Position numbers and translations under genes: made by a program
The notes under the pieces: model-generated
What the model saw: only the letters and a program-made list of their open reading frames with translations
What the model was told of the DNA's origin: nothing
Databases searched by the model: none
In this document: one piece after another, positions 45,766-53,696 of the stretch
Layout of the letters: the number at the start of each line of letters is the position of its first letter
Position numbering within the stretch: the first letter of the stretch is position 1
Source of the DNA: Terriglobia bacterium
GTDB taxonomy: Bacteria > Acidobacteriota > Terriglobia > Bryobacterales > Bryobacteraceae
Reading direction: 5' to 3'
Assembly (NCBI GenBank): GCA_020073345.1
Contig: JAIQFI010000034.1
Coordinates: forward strand, 1 to 64,000
DNA length: 64,000 bases

Positions 45766-47082
45766 ATGGTTTCTGTCTTACAAGACGTCTGGTGGTTCCT
45801 GATCCTGATCGGAGTGATGATCCTGCTCCACGAGCTGGGGCACTATCTGGTCGGACGCTTCTTCGACGTCAAGATCGACGCGTTCAGCATCGGCTTCGGT
45901 CCCCGGCTGTTCGGATTCCGCCGCGGCGAGACGGACTTCAAGGTCTGCCTTATTCTGTTCGGCGGATACGTGAAGTTCGCGGGTGAGCAGCCCGGCGACG
46001 AGCAGGCCAGCGATCCCCGCGCCCTGCCCTCCAAGCCTCGCTGGCAGAGGTTGTGTATCACGTTTGCCGGCCCGGCGACGAACTTCGTTCTGGCAGTCGC
46101 ATTGTTGACCGGGCTGTACATGGTGGAGTACCCCAAAATTCCCATGCCGCCCTCGCCGACAGTGGGTTACGTGACGGCGGATGGTCCTGCGGCCAAAGCC
46201 GGCGTCCGCGAGGGCGACAGGGTGGTTCAGATCGATGGGGTGGTGGATCCGAACTGGGAAACGATCGCCCTGAAAGAGATGGCCGGCGCCAAGCAGCCCA
46301 TGGATGTGTGGGTAGAGCGGGACGGCCGGAGAATTAATTTCACCGTTACCCCGGTGTATGACGAAAAGCAGCACATCGGATACGCGGGCTGGACCCAATC
46401 GATGGCCGTCCAGGTGGCCGATTACTGCTGCAACATCGATGCCGCCAAGCAGGCGGGCCTGAAGAAAGGCGACACGTTCGTCAGCATGAACGGCCAGCCC
46501 ATCCGTTCCTCGATGCGCTTGCTGGATGCGATCGCGGAAGCCAAAGGATCACCCGTGGATCTGGCGTATTCGCGCGACGGGAAGGAATATCACACCACGG
46601 TCGCCCCGGTTTGGGATCAGGCAAGCAAATCCTGGCGCATCGGCGCGGCGCTCGAATCCCCGGTGGAGATGGTGAAGCTGCCTTTTCGCGAAGCCGTGGC
46701 GGAATCCTGGCGCCGGAACGTCCAGATCACCAAGCTGACCTATCAGGTTCTTCAGGGAATCATCGAGCGGCGCATGTCGGCCAAAGGGCTGTCAGGCCCG
46801 ATTGGGATTGCCCAACTTTCCGGGCAAGCCGCCCGCGAAGGTCCAGGGGCTTACTTCGACCTGATGGCCGGGGTCAGCCTGAACCTGGCGATTTTCAACC
46901 TCCTGCCGATTCCGATCCTGGACGGAGGCGTCATCCTGATGCTGCTGGTGGAAATGCTGCTGCGGCGCGACCTGAGCCTGCGGATCAAGGAAGCCATCGT
47001 GAGGGTGGGATTCGTGTTCCTCATGATGGTGGTGGTGTTCGTGCTATATAACGACATCGCCAAGATGCTGCCGCCGGGCTAG
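45766..47082 (+). CDS. rseP: RseP-type intramembrane site-2 protease
   Basis: The 438-residue protease cuts anti-sigma factors or signal peptides within the membrane. The zinc motif H22-E-L-G-H26 lies in the first helix, and the second metal motif NLLPIPILDGG is near the C-terminus. Two PDZ-like domains lie between the helices (about 130-205, AAKAGVREGDRVVQIDG; and about 220-295, AKQAGLKKGDTFVSMNG). Helix LDLSLRIKEAIVRVGFVFLMMVVVFVL-type segments end it. In E. coli it activates sigma E; here the ECF sigma/anti-sigma pair at 50.2 kb is a possible but unproven client. Confidence 0.93.
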   Translation: MVSVLQDVWWFLILIGVMILLHELGHYLVGRFFDVKIDAFSIGFGPRLFGFRRGETDFKVCLILFGGYVKFAGEQPGDEQASDPRALPSKPRWQRLCITFAGPATNFVLAVALLTGLYMVEYPKIPMPPSPTVGYVTADGPAAKAGVREGDRVVQIDGVVDPNWETIALKEMAGAKQPMDVWVERDGRRINFTVTPVYDEKQHIGYAGWTQSMAVQVADYCCNIDAAKQAGLKKGDTFVSMNGQPIRSSMRLLDAIAEAKGSPVDLAYSRDGKEYHTTVAPVWDQASKSWRIGAALESPVEMVKLPFREAVAESWRRNVQITKLTYQVLQGIIERRMSAKGLSGPIGIAQLSGQAAREGPGAYFDLMAGVSLNLAIFNLLPIPILDGGVILMLLVEMLLRRDLSLRIKEAIVRVGFVFLMMVVVFVLYNDIAKMLPPG

Positions 47083-47092
47083 CGTTCAGGTC

Positions 47093-47112
47093 GTCCGGCC
47101 TGGAGGCCGGAC
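47093..47112. repeat. Palindrome GTCCGGCC-TGGA-GGCCGGAC, REP-like
   Basis: A perfect 8-base inverted repeat with a 4-base loop lies 10 bases after rseP. It has no T tract, so it is either a poor terminator or a REP-like element. Confidence 0.4.
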
Positions 47113-47160
47113 CTACTGCCGAGTCTGTGCCACAATAGCAAGGATTCCGGTTTTTCTCGC

Positions 47161-48810
47161 ATGCCCCAACCCAACGCACCTGATTCGCCCGAGGCGTCTT
47201 CGGCCGACACCTCCTTTGGCGACATCCTGACTCAATTCGAGCAATCCCACCACGCCGCCGGCGAACGAGTGGAAGGGACAGTGGTGTCGGTGACGCCTGA
47301 CGGCGTCTTTGTCGACATCGGCCGGAAGATGGACGGCGTGTTGCCGCCCGCGCCCGAGTTGAAGCCGGGAACCAAGGTCGTGGTCTCCATCCGCGGACGC
47401 GATGAGCACGGCACCTATCTGCTCTCCACGATCAAGGTCGAGACGCCCCGCGATTGGACCGGCCTGGAAGCGGCTTTCGCGGAGAAGCGCACCATCGGCG
47501 GGACGGTGCTCGAGGTGGTGAAGGGCGGCCTGCGCGTGGATGTGGGCGTGCCCGCGTTCATGCCGGCTTCGCGCAGCGGCGCGCGGGAGCTCGCGGATCT
47601 GGAGAAGCTGGTCGGCCAGCAAATCGAGTGCCGCATCACCAAGCTCAACGCCGCCGACGAAGACATCGTGGTGGACCGCCGCATCATTCTGGAGGAGCTG
47701 GAGCGGCAGGCCAAGGAAGAAGCCTTCGGGAAATTGGAAGAAGGCTCGGTAGTGCGGGGCACTGTGCGCTCGATTACCGATTTCGGCGCGTTCGTCGATC
47801 TCGGTGGTGTGGATGGCCTGCTGCACGTCTCCGACATGAGCTACTCGCGCGGCGTGAAGCCAGGCGACGTGGTCAAGGCCGGCGATGAGATTGAAGTCAA
47901 GATCCTCAAAATCAGCCGCGAGACCCGCAAGATTTCCCTGGGACTCAAACAGCTGTCACCCGATCCGTGGACGCTGGCTGTTTCGAAATACACCCAGGGC
48001 GAACGCATCCGGGGAAAAGTTTCGCGCGTGCTGGATTTCGGCGCTTTCGTCGAGCTGGAGCCGGGTGTCGAGGGACTGATCCACGTTTCGGAGATGTCCT
48101 GGAGCAAGAAGAATGTCCGCGCGGTAGATGTGCTTAAGCCCGGGGAAGTGGTCGAAGTGGTGGTCTTGAACGTCAACCCGACAGATAAGAGAATAGCCCT
48201 GGGATTGAAGCAGGCCTTGGGCGATCCCTGGGAAGAAGCTTTGAAGAAGTATCCGGTGGGCACGGCCGTGGAAGCGCCCGTCACCAGCTTGGCCAAGTTT
48301 GGAGCTTTCGTAGATCTGGGAGACGCCGTCGAAGGAATGATCCACATCGCTGACATCACGGCCGAGAAACGCTTGAACCATCCCAACGAAATCCTGAAGC
48401 AAGGGCAGACGGTCAAGGCAGTCGTGCTCGAGGCTGATAAGGAACGCCGCCGCTTCCGCCTGGGGATGAAACAGCTGGAGCCCACCAGCATCGACGAGTA
48501 TCTGGCCGAGCGTAAAGTCGGCGAGGTCGTGAGCGGTCGCGTGGTGAACGTCTCCGGGGATCGCATCAAAGTGGAGCTGGGCGAAGGCGTCACGGCATTC
48601 GCACCAGTGCCGCAGCAGCGCAAAGAGGCTGCCGCAGGGGCGCAGAAGGCGGATCTCTCTTCGCTCACACAGATGCTCGCCCAGAAATGGAAATCCGGGG
48701 GCGGAGCAGCGGAATCCGGTGAGGCGGTTCGCGCCGGTCAGATTCGCAGCTTCAAGATTGTCCAGATCGATGCGGAGAAGAAGCGAATCGACCTAGAATT
48801 GCAGCCCTAA
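47161..48810 (+). CDS. rpsA: Ribosomal protein S1
   Basis: S1 (549 residues) helps load mRNA onto the 30S subunit. At least five S1 OB-fold repeats are visible; typical units are VVRGTVRSITDFGAFVDLGGVDGLLHVSDMS, IRGKVSRVLDFGAFVELEPGVEGLIHVSEMS and VEAPVTSLAKFGAFVDLGDAVEGMIHIADIT. Two more divergent ones lie at the N-terminus (about 35-170). The last S1-like module (residues about 455-549) ends RIDLELQP. Fragments of this 3' end recur at 49390 and 50092. It is 78 bases downstream of rseP, beyond a REP-like palindrome. Confidence 0.95.
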   Translation: MPQPNAPDSPEASSADTSFGDILTQFEQSHHAAGERVEGTVVSVTPDGVFVDIGRKMDGVLPPAPELKPGTKVVVSIRGRDEHGTYLLSTIKVETPRDWTGLEAAFAEKRTIGGTVLEVVKGGLRVDVGVPAFMPASRSGARELADLEKLVGQQIECRITKLNAADEDIVVDRRIILEELERQAKEEAFGKLEEGSVVRGTVRSITDFGAFVDLGGVDGLLHVSDMSYSRGVKPGDVVKAGDEIEVKILKISRETRKISLGLKQLSPDPWTLAVSKYTQGERIRGKVSRVLDFGAFVELEPGVEGLIHVSEMSWSKKNVRAVDVLKPGEVVEVVVLNVNPTDKRIALGLKQALGDPWEEALKKYPVGTAVEAPVTSLAKFGAFVDLGDAVEGMIHIADITAEKRLNHPNEILKQGQTVKAVVLEADKERRRFRLGMKQLEPTSIDEYLAERKVGEVVSGRVVNVSGDRIKVELGEGVTAFAPVPQQRKEAAAGAQKADLSSLTQMLAQKWKSGGGAAESGEAVRAGQIRSFKIVQIDAEKKRIDLELQP

Positions 48811-48825
48811 GCCATTTATTGCGGG

Positions 48826-49101
48826 TTAGGATCGATCCCGCGCTCCGTGGTGGATGTGCAGGATTTCAACGGCGTCGCCCCTCACGCGGTAGGCGACGAT
48901 GTACGGCATGGGTGCAAGTACCAGTTCTCGCGTGTCGCGCTCTCTTCCTGGCCGGCCGCGATTGGGCATCCGCTTCAGCGAAAGGATTGCGGCGTACAGC
49001 TTCACAACGGTGGGCTGGGTAAGATCGGGATGGCGTTCGGCCAGGTAGTCTTTGATCTGGTCAAGGTCGGCGGCGGCCGCGGGGGTCCAGCGGATCCGCA
49101 T
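48826..49101 (-). CDS. ParE/RelE-family toxin
   Basis: This 91-residue protein has the RelE/ParE fold pattern: IRWTPAAAADLDQIKDYLAERHPDLTQPTVVKLYAAILSLKRMPNRGRPGRERDTRELVLAPMPYIVAYRVRGDAVEILHIHHGARDR in order (helical N-terminus, then the strand-rich C-terminus). The ELVLAPMPYIVAYRV and ILHIHHGAR strands are typical of ParE-like gyrase or RelE-like ribosome toxins; the exact target cannot be told. Its ATG overlaps the antitoxin stop by one base (TGATG). It lies between rpsA and the second copy of the rpsA 3' end. Confidence 0.85.
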   Translation of the reverse strand: MRIRWTPAAAADLDQIKDYLAERHPDLTQPTVVKLYAAILSLKRMPNRGRPGRERDTRELVLAPMPYIVAYRVRGDAVEILHIHHGARDRS

Positions 49102-49325
49102 CAAGACTGAAACATTCGCTTGACGCGGGCGTCCATTTCGTCTTCCTCGATAAACTCACCACGGTCGGCCTGCTCCAGACCACGACGAACCGCCGCGCGG
49201 AAGTGTTCGTCGTCCTGCAACAGTCTCAGGGCGGCATCCTTAACCAACTTCTCGGTGTCCACGCCCTCCTGAGCGGCGATCTGGGCGAGTTGCGCAATCT
49301 GGTCAGGACTGAAATGTACTTCCAT
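49101..49325 (-). CDS. Antitoxin partner of the ParE-like toxin
   Basis: The 74-residue protein starts at 49325 (MEVHFSPDQIAQLAQIAAQEGVDTEKLVKDAALRLL). It has the short helical N-terminal segment of ParD/RHH-type antitoxins and an acidic, flexible C-terminus (EQADRGEFIEEDEMDARVKRMF) suited to toxin binding. The frame upstream of 49325 is not needed. Its stop codon overlaps the toxin start, the usual antitoxin-first order. It should repress the pair's promoter, which lies in the 49326-49389 stretch. Confidence 0.8.
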   Translation of the reverse strand: MEVHFSPDQIAQLAQIAAQEGVDTEKLVKDAALRLLQDDEHFRAAVRRGLEQADRGEFIEEDEMDARVKRMFQS

Positions 49326-49389
49326 GCGGTCAGTGTATGGGGCGCGAGCCACTCTGTCAACTGTTTCCCGGAAGGCAAACCTACAGTGC

Positions 49390-49476
49390 GAGAGCGTCCG
49401 AGCCGGCCAGATCGGGAGCTTCAAGATTGTCCAGATCGCGGAGAAGAAGCGCATCGACGTTGAGCTTCAGTCCTAG
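49390..49476 (+). repeat. Displaced second copy of the rpsA 3' end
   Basis: These 87 bases match the last 90 bases of rpsA (48721-48810) at about 70 positions, with a single in-frame 3-base gap (missing GAT). One 21-base run is identical (48748-48768 versus 49417-49437). The reading frame is kept: it ends RIDVELQS then TAG, against RIDLELQP then TAA in rpsA. Most differences are synonymous third-base changes, so this copy evolved as coding sequence. It lies directly behind the toxin-antitoxin cassette. Confidence 0.85.
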
Positions 49477-49521
49477 TTAAGCCCACACGGGGTTCTCCCA
49501 CTCTGTGAGGTTAGCTCAGCC

Positions 49522-49992
49522 TTACACGCTGCCGCATAGCTCTAGCAGCCGCCACCCTCGGAAGCGGGCACCGACTGTGTGCTCTTCATCCCACGCGACT
49601 GCGAAAGCGATCTCGATCGTAAGAAGACCTTCGAGTGGTTCGATGAGGACATGAACCGGTAGAACGTAAGGCCAGACGGATTCCGCGCTGTCGATTTCGG
49701 GCAAGGGCCTCGATCCCTCAGGCAGATCACCAGCAGCCACAGCCTCCTTATACGGCTGATAGTGCTCGAAAAGACTCGTCTGGATTTGATTCAATAGCGC
49801 ACCAAACCGCGCAGGTAGCTCGTGTGCTAAAGCCAAGCTGGTCGCGTCTGGCGCTTTTCGATCTCCGGACAATCGGAGTTTAAAAGTACCATGCAATGGC
49901 AGCGTAAGCTTGCCCTCCCAGTGCCTGCCCGAGCGCGTGAGTGCCCCAAGTTGATCATCCTGATATGACACCGATTTGAAAGGCCAAACCAT
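49522..49992 (-). CDS. Conserved-looking hypothetical protein (possible immunity-like)
   Basis: This 156-residue protein has no signal peptide or membrane helix. It starts MVWPFKSVSYQDDQLGALTRSGRHWEGKLTLPLHGTFKLRLSG and ends EHTVGARFRGWRLLELCGSV. The pattern of a mixed alpha/beta protein with WxG-like and ARFRxWRLLELCGS endings is reminiscent of small DUF6985/immunity-type proteins, but I cannot place it in a named family with confidence. It is flanked by the second and third rpsA-like 3' ends, so it looks like an independently acquired cassette. Function unknown. Confidence 0.65.
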   Translation of the reverse strand: MVWPFKSVSYQDDQLGALTRSGRHWEGKLTLPLHGTFKLRLSGDRKAPDATSLALAHELPARFGALLNQIQTSLFEHYQPYKEAVAAGDLPEGSRPLPEIDSAESVWPYVLPVHVLIEPLEGLLTIEIAFAVAWDEEHTVGARFRGWRLLELCGSV

Positions 49993-50091
49993 CCTGAACC
50001 GAGAGTTGATGATAACACTAGGTCGAGTCCTGGCTGTTCTGGGCTGTAGTCTCTTACCGCCCCCCCGTCCGGCTTACTCCGATTCTTGGGC

Positions 50092-50115
50092 ATCGATCTG
50101 GAGCTTCAGGCCTAA
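50092..50115 (+). repeat. Possible third remnant of the rpsA 3' end
   Basis: The 24 bases encode IDLELQA followed by TAA, matching the IDLELQP-stop end of rpsA and the IDVELQS-stop of the 49390 copy. About 19 of 24 bases match the second copy. The match is short, so chance cannot be excluded, but the codon-by-codon match up to the stop and the position behind another cassette support it. Confidence 0.5.
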
Positions 50116-50195
50116 GCGACAGAAACAGCAACCCTTATCGCCCTGGCCGTTACCTTTCGGCCGAGCCGCCGTCCAATATACTGTGTAGTGCCGAC

Positions 50196-50810
50196 GTGAC
50201 TCACGGAGCCGCCTCTTTGGCCCAGAAAACGGGCTTTCAGACAGACGAGAAGGCGCTCATACGGGCTGCTCAGGAAGGCGATCAGGACGCCTTCGGGCAA
50301 CTCGTACGCGCTTATGACCAAAGTGTGCTTCGGCTCGCGATGAACCTGTTGCGGTCTCCTGAGGACGCGCAGGATGTTTACCAGGAAGCGTTCCTGCGCG
50401 TGTATCGCAACCTGAACAGTTTCCGGTTCGATTGCAGTTTTCATACCTGGCTGTACCGGATCGTGACGAACTTGTGCCTGGATCAGATGCGGAAGCGGAA
50501 GGTGCGGAAGGAAGAGTCGTCGCAGTTTGAAGGAACGGATGGGCCGGTGGACCGGATGGATACCCTGCAGGAATCCCGGGTAGACGGTAATCCGCAGCGG
50601 CGCTTGTTCAGCGGGGAGCTGCGGCAGCGGATCCAAAAAGCGCTGGGTGAGCTGAGCGCGCGGGAGCGGATGGTGTTCGAGCTTCGGCATTATCAGGGGC
50701 TGAAGCTGCGGAATATCGGCGAGATCCTCGGAACCAGCGAAGAGGCCGCCAAGAATTGCCTGTTTCGGGCGACCCAGAAGATGCGAGTCGCCTTAGGAGA
50801 CTTTGTATGA
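50196..50810 (+). CDS. ECF-type RNA polymerase sigma factor
   Basis: The 204-residue sigma factor has region 2 (DQDAFGQLVRAYDQSVLRLAMNLLRSPEDAQDVYQEAFLRVYRNLNSFRFDCSFHTWLYRIVTNLCLDQMRK) and region 4 (LGELSARERMVFELRHYQGLKLRNIGEILGTSEEAAKNCLFRATQKM). It lacks regions 1 and 3, as ECF sigmas do. The GTG start at 50196 gives MTHGAASLAQ; TATACT (50178-50183) may be its -10. The stop overlaps the anti-sigma start (ATGA). It is expected to be held inactive by the anti-sigma factor and to direct transcription of the downstream envelope genes. Confidence 0.93.
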   Translation: MTHGAASLAQKTGFQTDEKALIRAAQEGDQDAFGQLVRAYDQSVLRLAMNLLRSPEDAQDVYQEAFLRVYRNLNSFRFDCSFHTWLYRIVTNLCLDQMRKRKVRKEESSQFEGTDGPVDRMDTLQESRVDGNPQRRLFSGELRQRIQKALGELSARERMVFELRHYQGLKLRNIGEILGTSEEAAKNCLFRATQKMRVALGDFV

Positions 50811-51736
50811 ATTCGTGCGAAAAGATCAGGACGCAGCTCTCCATGCTGCTGTATGGAGAATTGTCATTCGACGAAGAAGAGGCGGTCGACGCGCACCTGG
50901 AGAGTTGTGCCGAGTGCCGTACGGCACTGGAGCGGGAGCGCGAGCTGCACGCAGCCCTCGATCAGGCTCAGGCCGAGCCACCTGCGTCGGTCTTGTGGGA
51001 ATCACGTCAAAATCTTAAGGAACGGATCGCGGCGGAGCACGGTCCTTCCTCTTCGCGACGAGTGAGCTGGTGGGACCGGTTCTTGGACACTGCGTGGCTG
51101 AAGCCGGTGGGCGGGCTGGCGCTGGTGACCGTCGGATTCCTGGGCGCGCGGCTGACTCCGGACTTGGGTTTGGGAATCACGGGGATGTCCCTGGCGGATC
51201 CGGGCGCGCAGCGGGTGCGATCGGTTGAGCCGAGCCCTGATGGCGGCATCCAGATTGTTCTCGATGAAACTCGCCAGCGTGTTGTGTCGGGTGGTTTAGA
51301 CGATCAGAAGATTCGCGTCCTGCTGCTCTCCGCGGCGAAGGATCCGTCCGATCCGGGTTTGCGGTATGAAACAGTGGGGATCCTCAACGATCGAGCCCAG
51401 GCGGCCGAGGTTCGGGACACGCTGATCTACGCGCTGGAGCACGACGAGAATGCCGGTGTACGCCTGAAGGCCATGGACGGATTAAGGCCCTTCGTAAAAC
51501 AGCCCGAGGTTCGGAAAGCGCTGGCTGGGGTTCTGCTCTCGGACGGCAACCCGGGCATGCGTACGCAGGCGATTGATCTGCTGACGCAAGGAGTGGGCGA
51601 ATCTACGGGTCCTGCACTGGGCCGGGACATCATTGGAACACTGCAAGAGCTGATGAATCGCGAGAACAACGCCTACGTGCGGCAGCGCGGGCAACGTGTA
51701 CTCCAGTTGGTGAATGCCTCGCAGGAAACGTACTAA
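50807..51736 (+). CDS. Zinc-type anti-sigma factor with HEAT-like repeats
   Basis: The 309-residue protein starts at 50807, overlapping the sigma stop (ATGA). The ZAS domain has H30-x3-C34-x2-C37 (HLESCAEC), with C4 upstream. A membrane helix (VGGLALVTVGFLGARLT, about 105-122) follows. The extracytoplasmic part carries HEAT-like helical repeats (LRYETVGILNDRAQAAEVRDTLIYALEHDENAGVRLKAMDGLR and KALAGVLLSDGNPGMRTQAIDLL). A HEAT sensor fused to a zinc anti-sigma factor is unusual. It may sense a protein partner rather than redox state; this is inference. Confidence 0.85.
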   Translation: MNSCEKIRTQLSMLLYGELSFDEEEAVDAHLESCAECRTALERERELHAALDQAQAEPPASVLWESRQNLKERIAAEHGPSSSRRVSWWDRFLDTAWLKPVGGLALVTVGFLGARLTPDLGLGITGMSLADPGAQRVRSVEPSPDGGIQIVLDETRQRVVSGGLDDQKIRVLLLSAAKDPSDPGLRYETVGILNDRAQAAEVRDTLIYALEHDENAGVRLKAMDGLRPFVKQPEVRKALAGVLLSDGNPGMRTQAIDLLTQGVGESTGPALGRDIIGTLQELMNRENNAYVRQRGQRVLQLVNASQETY

Positions 51737-52846
51737 ATGAAATTGCGAATCGCCAATCTCGTGCTGGCGACCGCCGTGGTTGCCGCCGCGCAGGAAGCAC
51801 CCGTGGTGCGCGAAGGCGCCTATTGGGTGGGGAGTATCGGCGATTCCTTTCCCATAGGGGCGCAGCCTCTGCAGGTAAATACGCGCGGCAACGTCACGGT
51901 GCGCCGGGCGGCGGGCGACCAAGTCACTTATCGAGTCCGCCAGCAGGTGAGAGCCGCGAACGAGGATCAGGCACGGACTTTACTGGGCGGCGGCGCCAAG
52001 CAGCTGAGCTCACAGCGCGGGCGCGTGGTGCTGGATCTCCAGCCGATTTCGGCCCGGATCGTCAAAACCGACATCGAGATCGGCGTACCGGCGCAGGTGT
52101 CCACAGTCATCGTTCAAAACGATCTGGGCGGAATTAATGTGGCCGACTTTGATGGAGCGGTCCAGTTGAGCACGGGCGGGGGCGACATCCAGCTGGGCAA
52201 GATCGGCGGAACGGTGCAGTGCTATTCGGGCGCCGGCGAGGTGATCATCGAGAGAGCGGGCGGCGCGATCAATTGCACCACCGTGGGCGGGAACATGGCC
52301 GTTCGCGACGCGGGAGGCCCGGTCGCGCTCGCCAATCAAATGGGCGGCAATATTCGCGTCGATAAGGCTGCCGGCGATGTTCGGGCGCATTCCGCACAAG
52401 GCATGATCGAGGTTGGCCAAGCGGGCGGAGCGGTGTTCGCGGATACGCGAGGCGGGTTCATCCAGGTCGGCTCGGCTCGCGGGGTCCAGGCGGAATCGGC
52501 GGCCGGTACGGTGCGCGTGAAGAATGACGCGGGTCCGATGACCCTGGCGGCCATGGCGGGCAACATCCTGGCGGAGCTGCTGAGCGGGACGCGCATGCAG
52601 GATTCCTCGCTAGTCGCGGGCTCGGGTGACATTACAGTGCTGATTCCGTCCAATCTGGCAGTGTCAGTGATGGCAAGGAATAGCACGGGCGGTACGCCGC
52701 GGATTGTGTCCGACTTTCCGGAAATCCGGGTTACGCCGGCTAAATTCTTCCAGGCTCCGATGATGGGCCAGGGCGCGATCAACGGCGGAGGGCCAGTGTT
52801 GAATCTGAATACGTCGAGTGGTGTAATTTATCTTCGCCGGAAATAG
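51737..52846 (+). CDS. Secreted DUF4097-type beta-helix protein
   Basis: The 369-residue protein begins right after the anti-sigma stop (TAAATG) and has a signal peptide (MKLRIANLVLATAVVAAAQ). Its central part is a repetitive beta-helix: short units such as GGDIQLGKIGGTVQCYSGAGEVIIE, GGNMAVRDAGGPVALANQMGGNIRV and GDVRAHSAQGMIEVGQAGGAVFADTRGGFIQV, the DUF4097 pattern. It ends with LNLNTSSGVIYLRRK. DUF4097 proteins are cell-surface or periplasmic and often accompany ECF or LiaF-like stress loci. It is likely part of the regulon of the adjacent sigma factor. Confidence 0.85.
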   Translation: MKLRIANLVLATAVVAAAQEAPVVREGAYWVGSIGDSFPIGAQPLQVNTRGNVTVRRAAGDQVTYRVRQQVRAANEDQARTLLGGGAKQLSSQRGRVVLDLQPISARIVKTDIEIGVPAQVSTVIVQNDLGGINVADFDGAVQLSTGGGDIQLGKIGGTVQCYSGAGEVIIERAGGAINCTTVGGNMAVRDAGGPVALANQMGGNIRVDKAAGDVRAHSAQGMIEVGQAGGAVFADTRGGFIQVGSARGVQAESAAGTVRVKNDAGPMTLAAMAGNILAELLSGTRMQDSSLVAGSGDITVLIPSNLAVSVMARNSTGGTPRIVSDFPEIRVTPAKFFQAPMMGQGAINGGGPVLNLNTSSGVIYLRRK

Positions 52847-52859
52847 AGGGACAGAACTA

Positions 52860-53696
52860 ATGTGGACTAAAGTCGCTCTGATGGCATGCCTGACGACGGG
52901 GCTGGGGATTTGCCAGACTTCTTCGGCGCCGCGGGTTGCGGTATTGCCTGGATCGGGCAGTTTTCTGGGCGTGGCGATTCAGGAGATCGATGGCAACCGC
53001 GCCAAGGAACTGAAGCTTCCGGAGGAAGCCGGCGTGGAAGTCACCCGTATCGCCCCCGATAGTCCCGCCGAGAAGGCCGGCATCAAGACGGGCGACGTCA
53101 TCACGCAATACAACGGCCAGCGGGTGGAAGGGATGGATCAGTTCTCCCGCATGGTGCGCGAGACGCCTTCCGGGCGCGATGTGAAGATCGGGATCATCCG
53201 GAACAGCGCGCCGCAGACCATCACGGCTAAAATCGTGGCACGGCCTGCGATCAGCGGCCAGCTGATTCCTGCGCCCGTCCAGGAACCCCTTGAATTCCGC
53301 TTCCCGGATATGCCGCAGAGCCATATGACGTGGCGCAGCGCGATGCTGGGAATCGAGGCTGAAGCGCTCGACGGCCAACTGGCCGAGTTCTTCGGCGTGA
53401 AGGAAGGCGTGCTGGTTCGCGTGGTTACGAAGGGGTCCGCCGCGGAGAGGGCCGGTATCAAAGCCGGGGACGTGATCGTGCGCGTGGACGAAGCCAAAGT
53501 CGCGACGCCCGCGGATATTTCCGCTCACATGCGGGCTGCGCGCGGCCGTTCCGTGTCCGTGGTGGTGGTGCGGGACCGCAAGGAAATCAACGTGATGCTG
53601 TCCGTTGTCAGCCGGCCTGAACGGAGCCTCGGGATGTGGTTTCCCGCATTCGAAACGCCGGCGCTGGCGGCTTGCTGGGTGCAGACCTGCCGGTAA
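52860..53696 (+). CDS. Secreted tandem-PDZ protein
   Basis: The 278-residue protein has a signal peptide (MWTKVALMACLTTGLGICQT) and two PDZ domains (about 40-130: LGVAIQEIDGNRAKELKLPEEAGVEVTRIAPDSPAEKAGIKTGDVITQYNG; and about 160-250: EGVLVRVVTKGSAAERAGIKAGDVIVRVDE). No protease domain is attached. It may bind the C-termini of envelope proteins or act as a sensor for a protease such as RseP. It lies 13 bases after the DUF4097 gene. Its last 89 bases overlap the convergent sigma-factor gene on the other strand. Confidence 0.85.
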   Translation: MWTKVALMACLTTGLGICQTSSAPRVAVLPGSGSFLGVAIQEIDGNRAKELKLPEEAGVEVTRIAPDSPAEKAGIKTGDVITQYNGQRVEGMDQFSRMVRETPSGRDVKIGIIRNSAPQTITAKIVARPAISGQLIPAPVQEPLEFRFPDMPQSHMTWRSAMLGIEAEALDGQLAEFFGVKEGVLVRVVTKGSAAERAGIKAGDVIVRVDEAKVATPADISAHMRAARGRSVSVVVVRDRKEINVMLSVVSRPERSLGMWFPAFETPALAACWVQTCR

